The notes under the pieces: model-generated
Told to the model about the DNA's origin: nothing
Databases searched by the model: none
The model's input: the letters and a program-made list of their open reading frames with translations, nothing else
Shown: positions 51,345 through 59,941 of the stretch, piece after piece
Layout of the letters: each line of letters starts with the position of its first letter
Position numbering within the stretch: position 1 is the stretch's first letter
Position numbers and translations under genes: made by a program
Assembly: GCA_044221315.1 (NCBI GenBank)
Contig: JBGAPK010000002.1
Span: forward strand, 62,001-126,000
Source: JAFEBO01 sp044221315
GTDB taxonomy: Bacteria; Planctomycetota; Phycisphaerae; Phycisphaerales; UBA1924
Length of the DNA: 64,000 nucleotides
Direction: 5' to 3'

Positions 51345-53153
51345 CTACTCGCTCACGAGCACGCTCGCCACAGTCACGTCGTCCGCAAGGTTTACCACCG
51401 GCGCCGCGGCAAACGGCCCTTGGGCCGCCTGCGCCACCAATTGCGGTGCCGCGTGCGCCTTGACGGACTGGACGAGATTGACCACATCCTCCTCGGGGTT
51501 CTGGCTGTTCGAGAGAGCCGCGATGGTGCGGCTGAGCCCGAATTCATCGCCCGCCGGAGAAGGCTGCTCGTGCACGCCGTCGCTGTACAGGATCACCCTT
51601 GACCCGGGGCGGATCTCAACTGTTTCGCTCGTGTACGCGTAGTCGCCATCCACGCCGATGGGTACACCGCCGACCGTCTCAACACGCTTGGGATCCTCTC
51701 CGGGCGGCTTGAGCAACCAGTACCCGTGCCCCGCGTCCACAATCGTGAGCTTGCCCATGCCACCGGCGACCGGGTGCGCGTCGAAGATCCCGAACCATAT
51801 GGAGATGAACTGTCCGGGGTCGCAGCGGCTGGAAAGGTGCTTGTTGGTTGCGTTCATGACCTCCGCCGGATCGGACGTGTGCTTGAGCATCGCGTTGATG
51901 AACGCCTGCGCCGTCGCCATTCGCAGCGCCGCTCCCACGCCTTTGCCCGCAACGTCGCCGAGCAGGACCGCAATCTTCCCGCGCGGATTCTCCGGTTCGA
52001 GCGCGATGACGTCGAAGAGATCGCCGGCGACAATCCGGCCCGGTTCGGAGTGCATGGCGTACAGGATCGGGCCGACCTGCGCCGTCGGAACGGGCATGAT
52101 CAGGCTCTGGGCATCCCGCGCGGCCTGCAGATCGGCCTCGAGTTTCTTCTGGCGATCGGCGAGCGCCATGGCGCTGATCTTGGCCATCGCCAAGCCGCAG
52201 ATCTTCGAGAGCGCCTGGCAGAACGCGGCCGAGTCGGGAGCGACGGCGTCTTCGCCGCCGCGACTGTCGAGATACAGATACGCGGCCGGCGTGCTCCCGA
52301 CCATGATGGGCGCGCAGATCGCGCTGTGAATCCCCATGTCGATGATCGACTGGCCGTAGTTCGCGCTGCTTCCCGCGTCGATGCGCACGACCTGACCTTC
52401 GCTCGCCGCACGAATGAGCGACCGGCTGGGAGAGAAGGCCTTTGCGGCCGCGGATTTCGCGAACGAGCCAACCGCAGGAAAGCCGCCCTCCGTGGACTTG
52501 ACGTTGGTCGCCCCGGGTGCGCCGGGGATGGCGCTGGTTGCCGCGGCATCGGCGCCCTTGTACCCGATCAATTCGACCGCGTCCGAATCTCCGACACGCT
52601 TGATGAATGCGGCGCGTGGGAAGCTCGTCGCCTTCACCAGGACCGTCAGGACGGTATCCGCCAGTGCCGATTCCGAATCCGCGCCCGCGATGCCGGCGGC
52701 CGCATCGATCAGCAGGTCGAGTCGCTCCTGAGCACGGAGCGACAGTTCACTCTCGGGAACGCGCTGGACGCGGCTGACACTCGCCCCGGCGTCATCGGTC
52801 GTCGCAACGATGCTCGTCGTGGGGCCGCCCCCCTGCAAGAGCACCCGGAAGATCCACGGACCGATCCGGACCATGTCGCCATGCTGGAGCGGCGCGGGGG
52901 CGTTTGGCGCCAGCTGCACGCCGTTGAGCGTTGTCCCGTGACGGCTCTCGAGATCCATGATCAGCCAGGTATCCGCCCGCAGGGACAGCTGGGCGTGCCG
53001 GCGCGACACGGTCTCGTCCAGGAGTCGAACGTCGGCGATGCCTGCACGCCCCAGCACCGTCGGCTTGTCGGGCGCGATCTCCAAACCCTCCATCGCCGGA
53101 CCGGCGACCACCGAAAGCCGAAGGGGTTTTGCGCTGATTGCTGTGGTCGCCAC
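51345..53153 (-). CDS. FHA-GAF-SpoIIE (PP2C-like) phosphatase
   Basis: 602 residues. An FHA phosphothreonine-binding domain (about 10-105) has LGRAGIADVRLLD, SRRHAQL and SRHGTTLNG. A GAF domain (about 130-330) is followed by a short coiled coil (RQKKLEADLQAARDAQ). The SpoIIE/PP2C domain (about 350-600) keeps its metal aspartates (GDLFDV, LLGDVAGKGVGAAL, ILYSDGVHE). It should bind a phosphorylated partner, sense a small ligand or redox state and dephosphorylate a protein such as an anti-sigma antagonist. GTG 53153 has GGAG six bases before it; upstream frame to 53315 overlaps the GH13 gene. Confidence 0.93.
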   Translation of the reverse strand: MATTAISAKPLRLSVVAGPAMEGLEIAPDKPTVLGRAGIADVRLLDETVSRRHAQLSLRADTWLIMDLESRHGTTLNGVQLAPNAPAPLQHGDMVRIGPWIFRVLLQGGGPTTSIVATTDDAGASVSRVQRVPESELSLRAQERLDLLIDAAAGIAGADSESALADTVLTVLVKATSFPRAAFIKRVGDSDAVELIGYKGADAAATSAIPGAPGATNVKSTEGGFPAVGSFAKSAAAKAFSPSRSLIRAASEGQVVRIDAGSSANYGQSIIDMGIHSAICAPIMVGSTPAAYLYLDSRGGEDAVAPDSAAFCQALSKICGLAMAKISAMALADRQKKLEADLQAARDAQSLIMPVPTAQVGPILYAMHSEPGRIVAGDLFDVIALEPENPRGKIAVLLGDVAGKGVGAALRMATAQAFINAMLKHTSDPAEVMNATNKHLSSRCDPGQFISIWFGIFDAHPVAGGMGKLTIVDAGHGYWLLKPPGEDPKRVETVGGVPIGVDGDYAYTSETVEIRPGSRVILYSDGVHEQPSPAGDEFGLSRTIAALSNSQNPEEDVVNLVQSVKAHAAPQLVAQAAQGPFAAAPVVNLADDVTVASVLVSE

Positions 53154-53191
53154 GATCAACTCCGCGGGCCGGCCCGCACAAGGAGTCAAGT

Positions 53192-54703
53192 CTACGTTCG
53201 CGCGACGGCCTGATTCTCGGCGCCGACGCCTGCATTCGGAGCCGGCACGACCGTCCAGGCGTAGGGCGCGAGGTCCAGCGGAACGGTTCTTCCGGCGGCG
53301 AGCGGCACCCTCCACAACGCCCGTTTTCCCGTGAGATTGACGGCTCCAAGGACCCGGTCCGCACCATCGCCTCTCAGGAACACCCAGACGCCCGGAATGG
53401 CGCCGGCCATCGAGCGGTATCTCCCCCTTCGAAGAGCCGGCGTCGCGTGCCTCGCACGGATGAGGCGGCGAGCCGACTCCAGAGCCGAGCCGGGCTCGCC
53501 CCGTTGCTGCTCGACATTGATTCTCTCGTTGTTTCGTCGGGCGGCATGGAGCTTCGCGATCGGATTCAGCAGGTGATACCGGGACGATTCCTCACCCGGG
53601 AATTCTCGCCATCGCATGGGCTCGCGCACCGGGATGTCGTTGACATCGCCCCCGATGTCGAGACGTGATCCACGCATCCCGAGTTCGTCGCCGTAGTAAA
53701 GGCAGGGGGAGAACGGAAGCAGCAGCAACATCGCGAGTGCCGCGTGCAGCCTTCCCTCGCGCCCCGGCACATCGGCGCCGATCGCGCTGGCGAGGCGGTC
53801 CATGTCGTGATTGCCGAGCACGCCGAGTGCCGATCTCGGATTGCCGAGGTGATCGAGCGTCGCGTTCAGAACCTCGACGAACTCGGTCGGATCTTCTGCG
53901 AGTAACGACCGGCGAGCCGCGAGCGCCAGGGGAATGGTCATCACCGCGTCGTGCGCGGGCAGCAGGTCTTCACCGAAACTGCTCCACTCGGCCTGTTCGG
54001 CGCACGTCCACACATCCGCGCGTGCCCGGAGCATCTCCCGCTTCCATTCCAGCCAGAATTCGAGGTGGTACCCCCAGCCTCCCGGGCCGCGCGGATACTG
54101 CCGCCAAACGTGATCCAGCCGGAAGCCGTCGATCGCGTCGTCGCCCGACACGGGAATGAGCCACGCGCGCGACCACGCGATGAATCGCTCGCGCACCGAC
54201 TTCTCCCGCAGATCCCAGTGCGCAAACCCGATCGGATTTCCCGACCATGTCGAATAGCAGTAGCCGTGCGTGCGGGTGCGCCTGCCATCCTCGTACGCGA
54301 CGAAGCGCCCATCGTCGGAGCCTGGATTCGCGTAGGAACGACGCAAGAAAGCGTTTTCATTGCTCGCCCCGTACGCGACAAGATCGACAAGCACACGAAT
54401 ACCAGCGCGGTGCGCCTCGCGCACAAAGTCGCGGAACTCCGCGTCGTTTCCGAACCACGGATTCACCCGGTCGGGCACGTCGTGCTGATATCCGTGGTAC
54501 GCGCTCGATGGAAAAATCGGATTGAGCCAGAGCGACGTCACCCCGAGTTCGCGGAGGTACTCAAGGCCATCGATCATGCCCCGGAAGTTTCCGAATGCGT
54601 TCGCTTGCGCGAGCTCGGGTTCGCGCGACGCGCGCAACCCGCGCCTCCACGCGATCGGCATGATCTGATAGAAGACCTCGTCGCATGCGTCTCGCGCATT
54701 CAT
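53192..54703 (-). CDS. GH13 alpha-amylase-family enzyme (cytoplasmic)
   Basis: 503 residues without a signal peptide. The (beta/alpha)8 barrel shows SLWLNPIFPSSAYHGYQ, the nucleophile region DGFRLDHVW (Asp 197), the acid/base WTCAEQAEW (Glu 236) and LGNHDMDR (Asp 300), so the catalytic triad is complete. Conserved region I, normally DxVxNH, reads DLVAYGASNEN (107-117) and lacks the usual Asn-His, so substrate binding in the -1 subsite should differ. It probably acts on an intracellular alpha-glucoside or trehalose/sucrose-like sugar. Its ATG lies only about 40 bases beyond a terminator; TACGCT nine bases before the ATG offers a leaderless promoter. Confidence 0.9.
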   Translation of the reverse strand: MNARDACDEVFYQIMPIAWRRGLRASREPELAQANAFGNFRGMIDGLEYLRELGVTSLWLNPIFPSSAYHGYQHDVPDRVNPWFGNDAEFRDFVREAHRAGIRVLVDLVAYGASNENAFLRRSYANPGSDDGRFVAYEDGRRTRTHGYCYSTWSGNPIGFAHWDLREKSVRERFIAWSRAWLIPVSGDDAIDGFRLDHVWRQYPRGPGGWGYHLEFWLEWKREMLRARADVWTCAEQAEWSSFGEDLLPAHDAVMTIPLALAARRSLLAEDPTEFVEVLNATLDHLGNPRSALGVLGNHDMDRLASAIGADVPGREGRLHAALAMLLLLPFSPCLYYGDELGMRGSRLDIGGDVNDIPVREPMRWREFPGEESSRYHLLNPIAKLHAARRNNERINVEQQRGEPGSALESARRLIRARHATPALRRGRYRSMAGAIPGVWVFLRGDGADRVLGAVNLTGKRALWRVPLAAGRTVPLDLAPYAWTVVPAPNAGVGAENQAVART

Positions 54704-54712
54704 CCGCGGTCC

Positions 54713-54718
54713 AGCGTA
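54713..54718 (-). promoter_or_regulatory. TANNNT -10 element, leaderless GH13 gene
   Basis: On the minus strand, TACGCT is followed by nine bases and ATG 54703. It lies after the terminator of the upstream gene, so it can explain separate expression. Confidence 0.45.
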
Positions 54719-54741
54719 CGGAACACTCGTCAAAAAATTGC

Positions 54742-54789
54742 ATTGAAAAAGAAGCCCGCGATCTGCCTTGAGGGCCAATCGCGGGCTTT
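54742..54789 (-). terminator. strong intrinsic terminator between glycosyltransferase and GH13 genes
   Basis: An 11-base perfect stem (AAGCCCGCGAT at 54752-54762 with ATCGCGGGCTT at 54778-54788) and a 15-base loop are followed, on the minus strand, by CTTTTTC. It lies about 125 bases beyond the glycosyltransferase stop and about 40 bases before the GH13 start codon. Confidence 0.8.
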
Positions 54790-54913
54790 GGGGTGGGGGC
54801 TGGTTGTAAAAGACCGGGCTTCTGAACAATGTTGTAGGCGATAAGGGGGGGTCTGTCTAGTGTCCGGTCCGAATTATTTTCAATTCTCCTACAACAACTT
54901 GGGGGCCGAGCGC

Positions 54914-56221
54914 CTATGAGCTGCCCATCGACTCGACCGCGGTCGCGGCAGCCGCCGCTCCTTTCTCGGCCCGAATCTGGTCCCCCAGAACGCGGGCTTT
55001 GTCCAGAAATGTCGCGTCCGCCGTTACTTGGCGAAGTCCCTCCGCAAGATTCCGGACCACGCGCTCTTGCTGAAAATATCGGGTCGCCGGGAGCGTGATC
55101 GAGACCCCCAGCCGGCGCATGCGATCGGCGATATCGAACTCGTCGTTGACAAACGGGACCGAGACGCTCGGCCGCCCGCTCCGTAGCGCCTGCGACGCGG
55201 AGCCCGCGCCGGCGTGATGAACCGACGCCGCGCCCCTCGGCAAAACCAGCGAGTGCGGCGCGTACTCCCACGACATCGCGTCCTGACCGCTCGTAATTTC
55301 CGGCCCCGCTTCGCCTCGACCGATCAGCAGCAACGCCGGCCGACCGATCCGGCGGCAAGCCTCGAGCGCGGCCGGAAAAAACCCCTGAGCGTGATGCACA
55401 ATCGTCGTACCGAGCGTGAAAACAACCGGCTCACGTCCTCGCGACTCGCAGCAAGTCAGGAATTCTTCCAGACGCGGCGCCAGGGTTCTGTCGCGGTCAC
55501 CGCCGGCGCGATCGAAGAAGCAATAGCCGCACACTCGGGAATTCGGCGGATCGTCCCCGAGCGGGGGCCTGAAGTGGCGTGACCACAGGCCGAGAAGCCG
55601 CGCCCCACCGCGTGCTTCCGCAAAGAAGATGTCCCGAACCGGGGGCAGCCCGAGGCGCGTTCGGATCCGGTTTACGGGCCGATCGATGTACCAGCGCAGC
55701 GCGATCTTGGCGGCAAATCTGGCCGGGCGGGCGAGTGCCCATTGAAACCAGGTCGGCACGTGCGATCGGAAGACGATCGGCTCGTGCTTGTTGAACCACA
55801 TCATCGGGGTCAGCGAGCATGTTACGACCGGAATCCCGTGCTGCTCTCCCACCCACCGTGCGGCGAAGAAGATGTGATGCCGCACGATCACATCGGGACG
55901 GAACGCCTTCACGGCGTCCTGCATCGCGGCGTATGAGGGCTCGACCGACCGGTTGAACAGCGCGTCGATCACCAGGTAGGAACTCTGGCGCTGGTCTGCC
56001 AGGCGCGGATCGTGGAGCACGTCGAGGAAATCCGATTCCTCGCCGAGCGCCAGGTGTTCAAGCCCCGCGCTCCGGATCCGTTCCTCGAAGTGCGGATTTG
56101 CCAGCATCGCGACACGGTGCCCCCGGCGCGTAAGTTCCTCGCCCACCGCGATGAAGGGGTGTGTATCTCCGGCCGACCCAAGCGTGGCGAGCAGCACGCG
56201 CACGCGGGAAGATAGCGGCAT
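54914..56221 (-). CDS. GT1-type glycosyltransferase
   Basis: 435 residues with the UGT/GT-B fold: N-terminal RVLLATLGSAGDTHPFIAVGEEL with GHRVAML, and a C-terminal nucleotide-sugar domain (VFTLGTTIVHHAQGFFPAAL, SWEYAPHSLVLPRGAASVHHAG, GAGSASQALRSGRPSVSVPF). This pattern is shared with sterol, macrolide and rhamnosyl transferases that glycosylate small hydrophobic acceptors. The nucleotide-binding region has HHAGAGS where the family has HHGGxGT. No export signal is seen. It is divergent from pdxJ with only 36 bases between start codons. Confidence 0.9.
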   Translation of the reverse strand: MPLSSRVRVLLATLGSAGDTHPFIAVGEELTRRGHRVAMLANPHFEERIRSAGLEHLALGEESDFLDVLHDPRLADQRQSSYLVIDALFNRSVEPSYAAMQDAVKAFRPDVIVRHHIFFAARWVGEQHGIPVVTCSLTPMMWFNKHEPIVFRSHVPTWFQWALARPARFAAKIALRWYIDRPVNRIRTRLGLPPVRDIFFAEARGGARLLGLWSRHFRPPLGDDPPNSRVCGYCFFDRAGGDRDRTLAPRLEEFLTCCESRGREPVVFTLGTTIVHHAQGFFPAALEACRRIGRPALLLIGRGEAGPEITSGQDAMSWEYAPHSLVLPRGAASVHHAGAGSASQALRSGRPSVSVPFVNDEFDIADRMRRLGVSITLPATRYFQQERVVRNLAEGLRQVTADATFLDKARVLGDQIRAEKGAAAAATAVESMGSS

Positions 56222-56257
56222 TCGCTCGCGCCCACTTCCCCGCCCAACAATCCGCCC

Positions 56258-57025
56258 GTGACAGCCCTTGGAGTCAACATCGACCACATCGCCACCCTTC
56301 GCCAGGCACGCTATCGAAGCGGCCCCGGCGCCAGCAGCGGCTACGGCGAGCCCGACGTCGTTCCGGCGGCCTCGGCCGCGATCCGCGGCGGCGCCGACTG
56401 CCTCACTCTTCACCTGCGCGAAGACCGGCGTCACATCATCGATCGAGACGTCGAACTGGTCCGGAGAGAGTCCACGGTCAAGTTCAACCTGGAGATGGCG
56501 GGAACGCCAGAAATGCAGCGAATCGCTCTCGGGCAGCGCGTGGAGCAGGTCACGATCGTCCCCGAAGGACGGCAGGAGGTCACGACGGAGGGCGGGCTCG
56601 CGGTTGCCGGCCGGATCGACGACTGGAGGCGGTACCTCGCACCTCTCAAGGCGGCGGGGATCGTCACCAGCGCGTTCATCACCCCGGATCTCGCTCAGGC
56701 CAATGCCGCCGCGGACGCCGGCTTCGATGCCATCGAACTGCATACAGGCAACTTCGCCCTTGCCTTCGCGACCGGCGAGGGGCTGGACGACGCCGCCGGG
56801 GCGATCGTCGAGTGCATCGAACGGTCTTCCAAACGTCTCCGGATTCACGCGGGCCACGCTCTGAACTACGACAACACCCCCGCATTCCTGGGGCTCCAGC
56901 AGGTCCGCGAACACGTTCGCGAACTTCATGTAGGGCACTCCATAGTCTCCCGGGCCGTCTTTGTTGGCCTCGAATCTGCGGTTGGGGAGATGAAGAACCT
57001 GATCCGTGCTCATTCCAACGCTTGA
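56258..57025 (+). CDS. pdxJ: pyridoxine 5'-phosphate synthase
   Basis: 255-residue TIM-barrel enzyme that condenses 1-deoxyxylulose 5-phosphate with the PdxA product to make pyridoxine 5'-phosphate. Landmarks are GVNIDHIATLRQAR near the start, LHLREDRRHIIDRD, KFNLEMAGTPEM, QVTIVPEGRQEVTTEGGL, ELHTGNFA and HAGHALNYDN, with GHSIVSRAVFVGL at the end. The GTG start at 56258 directly precedes the conserved N-terminus. With pdxA 25 kb away it supports the DXP-dependent route. No Shine-Dalgarno is seen; AACAAT six bases before the GTG may be the -10. Confidence 0.96.
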   Translation: MTALGVNIDHIATLRQARYRSGPGASSGYGEPDVVPAASAAIRGGADCLTLHLREDRRHIIDRDVELVRRESTVKFNLEMAGTPEMQRIALGQRVEQVTIVPEGRQEVTTEGGLAVAGRIDDWRRYLAPLKAAGIVTSAFITPDLAQANAAADAGFDAIELHTGNFALAFATGEGLDDAAGAIVECIERSSKRLRIHAGHALNYDNTPAFLGLQQVREHVRELHVGHSIVSRAVFVGLESAVGEMKNLIRAHSNA

Positions 57026-57328
57026 GGGCGTCCGAGCCAAAACTGCGGAACGCGATTTGGAACTTTGAGGTCCGCCGCCAAGGCGAGGTGATTCCTCAAA
57101 TTGGTGACCACGGACCAACCCACGGGCCACGATGATTCGCACTTGAGCCGGGCGGGCGGCGCCGTGACGCCCGTTGTGACAGGCAAGCCGAACGCTGAAC
57201 ACTTCCCGTTCACACCGTGAAAACACCGACTTTCCACGACTTTGAGGATCGCCGACGCCGCGGTGGTCCGATTGACGCCAGTTTGCTCTTTGTCTTGTGC
57301 GGACCCGGCGTTACCATCGGGACACTCC
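57026..57328 (+). other. 303-base intergenic region with folC promoter
   Basis: No gene is recognised. TTGTCT (57290-57295) and TACCAT (57312-57317) are 16 bases apart, and the latter is 11 bases from the folC ATG, predicting a leader of only a few bases. A GGGCG/CGCCC inverted repeat near 57148-57168 is the only other visible structure. Confidence 0.4.
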
Positions 57329-58876
57329 ATGGCCGCTCCCCGAAAGAACAGTTCCAAGCGCGAGACGAAGAAGATCGGCAAGGTCAAGCGGCCGGGCCGG
57401 CGCCGTTCGCTGCTCCGGGTCAAGCAGCCCGAGTCCGAACGCCCCGTACCAAACGTCGGCCCGGGATTCCGCCGGTTCGCCGACTTCGACGAGACCATTC
57501 GCTTTTTGTACAGCCGCGTCAACGTGGAGGCGATGAGACCCAAAAAAATTTCGCCCCAGGTCTGGAAGCTTGACCGGATGGAGGCGCTGATGGAGGCGCT
57601 CGACAATCCGCACCGGGCGTTCAAGAGCGTGCATGTCGCCGGCAGCAAAGGAAAGGGCAGCGTCTGCGAGATGGCGAGCGCCGCCCTGATCGGCTGCGGC
57701 GTGACCACGGGGCTCTACACCAGCCCGCACGTCTGCGATATCCGCGAACGCATCCGCCTCAACGGCGAGATGATCGCCGATCAGGAGTTCGTCGCGCTGG
57801 TTTCGGAGGTCGCCCTCGCGGCCGATTCGATCAAGCGGCGTTTCGGGCCGGCGACCTACTTCGAGCTGCTCACGGCAGTGGCATTCCTCTACTTCGCACG
57901 CGAGGCCGTCGATGTGGCCGTGGTCGAGGTTGGCTTGGGCGGGCGGCTTGACTCGACCAATATCCTGACGCCCGAGGTCGCCGCGGTCACCGCGATCCAG
58001 CTCGAGCACACGCTGATCCTGGGCGACTCGCTCGACAAGATCGCACGCGAGAAGGCCGGCATCTTCAAGCCGGGCGTCGCGGCCCTCACAATCCCGCAGC
58101 AGAAGCCCGTCGTGCTGGAGGCCCTCAAGGACTCGGCGACCAAGGCCGGCACAACCCTGGCGGTCGTCGGCCAGAACATCGACTTCTCCTATCGATTTGA
58201 GACATCCGCGCAGCTCGGCCCCCACATGCGGGTCTCGCTCTCAACGCCTCGCCTCCAATTCGAGCACGCGGCGGTCCCGCTCAAGGGCGAGCACCAGGCG
58301 CTCAACTGCGGGCTGGCCCTCTCCATCCTCGACCGGCTCAAAGAGCGCGGCTTCGCGATCACCGAGCGCGGCGCCGTGCTCGGCCTTTCCCGCACGCAGA
58401 ACCCCGGCCGCTTCGAGCAGATCTACGCCCAGCCCAGGCTGATCGTCGACGGAGCGCACAACCCGGAGTCGATCCACGCGCTCATGAAGTCGCTGGGGGC
58501 GCACCTGCGGTATGACTCCCTGATTGTCATTTTCGGCTGCGCCTCCGACAAAGACGTGGCCGGGATGCTCCACCGCCTCGGATCGGGCGCGGACAAGGTG
58601 ATCTTCACCCGGGTCAGCGGCAACGCCCGTGCCGCGGACCCGCGTGATCTCCAGCGCCGCTTCGCCGAGATTTCAACCAAAATGTCCCAGACGGCGCCCT
58701 CGCTCAAGGAGGCGATCAACGTCGCCGCCAAGGCCGCCCAGCGCGACGACCTCATCTGCGTCACCGGCTCGTTCTACCTCGCGGGCGAAGCCAAACGGCT
58801 AATCGAAGAGCGCAAGGCCCGAGATGCGACCGTGCGTCTGGTCAAGGGTGCGTCGAATAACCCGGTCCGCGGGTGA
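57329..58876 (+). CDS. folC: folylpolyglutamate synthase/dihydrofolate synthase
   Basis: 515 residues. The Mur-ligase fold shows the P-loop HVAGSKGKGSVCEM (about 95-108), GLYTSPHVCDIRERIRLNG, VVEVGLGGRLDSTN, TAIQLEHTLILGDSLDKIA and IVDGAHNPESI. It adds glutamate to dihydropteroate and/or folates. Typical FolC proteins have about 430 residues; here the first 40 residues are very basic (RKNSSKRETKKIGKVKR) and resemble no domain. The ATG at 57329 is the only good start before the conserved region and lies 11 bases after a TACCAT box. Confidence 0.93.
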   Translation: MAAPRKNSSKRETKKIGKVKRPGRRRSLLRVKQPESERPVPNVGPGFRRFADFDETIRFLYSRVNVEAMRPKKISPQVWKLDRMEALMEALDNPHRAFKSVHVAGSKGKGSVCEMASAALIGCGVTTGLYTSPHVCDIRERIRLNGEMIADQEFVALVSEVALAADSIKRRFGPATYFELLTAVAFLYFAREAVDVAVVEVGLGGRLDSTNILTPEVAAVTAIQLEHTLILGDSLDKIAREKAGIFKPGVAALTIPQQKPVVLEALKDSATKAGTTLAVVGQNIDFSYRFETSAQLGPHMRVSLSTPRLQFEHAAVPLKGEHQALNCGLALSILDRLKERGFAITERGAVLGLSRTQNPGRFEQIYAQPRLIVDGAHNPESIHALMKSLGAHLRYDSLIVIFGCASDKDVAGMLHRLGSGADKVIFTRVSGNARAADPRDLQRRFAEISTKMSQTAPSLKEAINVAAKAAQRDDLICVTGSFYLAGEAKRLIEERKARDATVRLVKGASNNPVRG

Positions 58877-58924
58877 TTCCGGTCATTGCACGGCGAGGAT
58901 TTGACCGATCCGCGCAAGTCACTG

Positions 58925-58953
58925 TTGTGACAGAGCGCGCCGGGCATTAGACT
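58925..58953 (+). promoter_or_regulatory. probable promoter of the secreted dockerin-type gene
   Basis: TTGTGA (58925-58930) and TAGACT (58948-58953) are spaced by 17 bases, placing the transcript start near 58960 and leaving a leader of about 40 bases that contains an AGAAGG ribosome site. Confidence 0.5.
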
Positions 58954-59001
58954 GCGTTTGCCCGATACCGCGTCCGGCCGAACGAAACAGAAGGCAAAGC
59001 C

Positions 59002-59856
59002 ATGAAACACAGGGTCCTCGTCGCGTCCACGCTCGGCGCGGCGCTCGGCGTATTTTCCCCGGTACTGGCGGCCGCGCCGTTCAGCGTGGATGCCGGGAGC
59101 TACATCCGCGCGGATGCCTTCGGGAGCAACACCCAGCCCCTCTCGATGGGTTTCAATTTCACCCCGGCGACCTGGACGGCCTTCGTCGGCTCGTTCCCGC
59201 ACACCATTGTCGCGCCCTCCGGGCTCACGATGATCATCGACGATCTGTACACCTCATATTGGTCCGGCGGCCCCGGCGTGCTCGCAGGGGCGAAGGGCAA
59301 ACTCTACTTCACCCCAACCGTTCCCAACCTTTCCTACACGTTCAACGGATTCATGCCCGTCGTACAACTCGGTGTCCCCGCTTCGATGAGTGCTACGAGC
59401 ATTGTCACGCTCCGGGAGAATTTTCCGCACGCACCAACCTACTACGCCAACAACGTCGCGTACACCGGACCGTGTGCGCTGTGGTCACCCGCGACGCCAC
59501 AGTTCGGGAATCAGACCGGCAACCTGTTCATCGGCCAGCAGTACGAACTGTCCTGGGAGTTCACCCTCGTCATGTACCACGGGGGCGATACGTCCGCCGA
59601 CTTCCGCGTCAAGAACAAGAACAGCCCCAACTTCCAGTTCCTGCTCTACCAGCGCGCCTGTCCCGGCGATCTGAACGGCGATGGGCTCGTGGACGATTCC
59701 GATTTTGTCGCGTTTGCCGCGGCGTACGACCTCCTGCTCTGCAGCGATCCCGGCATGCCCCCCGGTTGCCCTGCTGATCTCAACGGCGACGGCTTCGTCG
59801 ACGATGCGGATTTCGTGCTCTTTGCCTCGGCGTACGACCAGTTGCTCTGCCCGTAG
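59002..59856 (+). CDS. secreted protein with C-terminal dockerin-like EF-hand pair
   Basis: 284 residues. The signal peptide (about 1-24) ends VLAA. A beta-rich region of about 190 residues (SYIRADAFGSNT, NFTPATWTAFVGSF, MIIDDLYTSYWSGGPGV) matches no family I recognise. The last about 63 residues are two EF-hand-like loops (DLNGDGLVDDSDF and DLNGDGFVDDADF), each after C-P and followed by FAAAYD or FASAYD, ending L-L-C-P. The layout equals that of the small secreted protein at 2475-3002 and the tail of the di-haem peroxidase. It is exported, probably to the cell surface. Confidence 0.85.
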   Translation: MKHRVLVASTLGAALGVFSPVLAAAPFSVDAGSYIRADAFGSNTQPLSMGFNFTPATWTAFVGSFPHTIVAPSGLTMIIDDLYTSYWSGGPGVLAGAKGKLYFTPTVPNLSYTFNGFMPVVQLGVPASMSATSIVTLRENFPHAPTYYANNVAYTGPCALWSPATPQFGNQTGNLFIGQQYELSWEFTLVMYHGGDTSADFRVKNKNSPNFQFLLYQRACPGDLNGDGLVDDSDFVAFAAAYDLLLCSDPGMPPGCPADLNGDGFVDDADFVLFASAYDQLLCP

Positions 59857-59941
59857 GAGCGAGCAGGAATTCCGCAACCTTTGGGGCGCTCGTTTGTAGT
59901 TTCCTGGTTGCGGCGATTCCGCCGCGCGGGAGACCCAATCC

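Noticed and set aside
51325..51352. Clustered GGTAGCG/GTAGCGAG near-repeats
   Set aside because: Too short and too few to call a repeat array; possibly a slippage or deletion scar.
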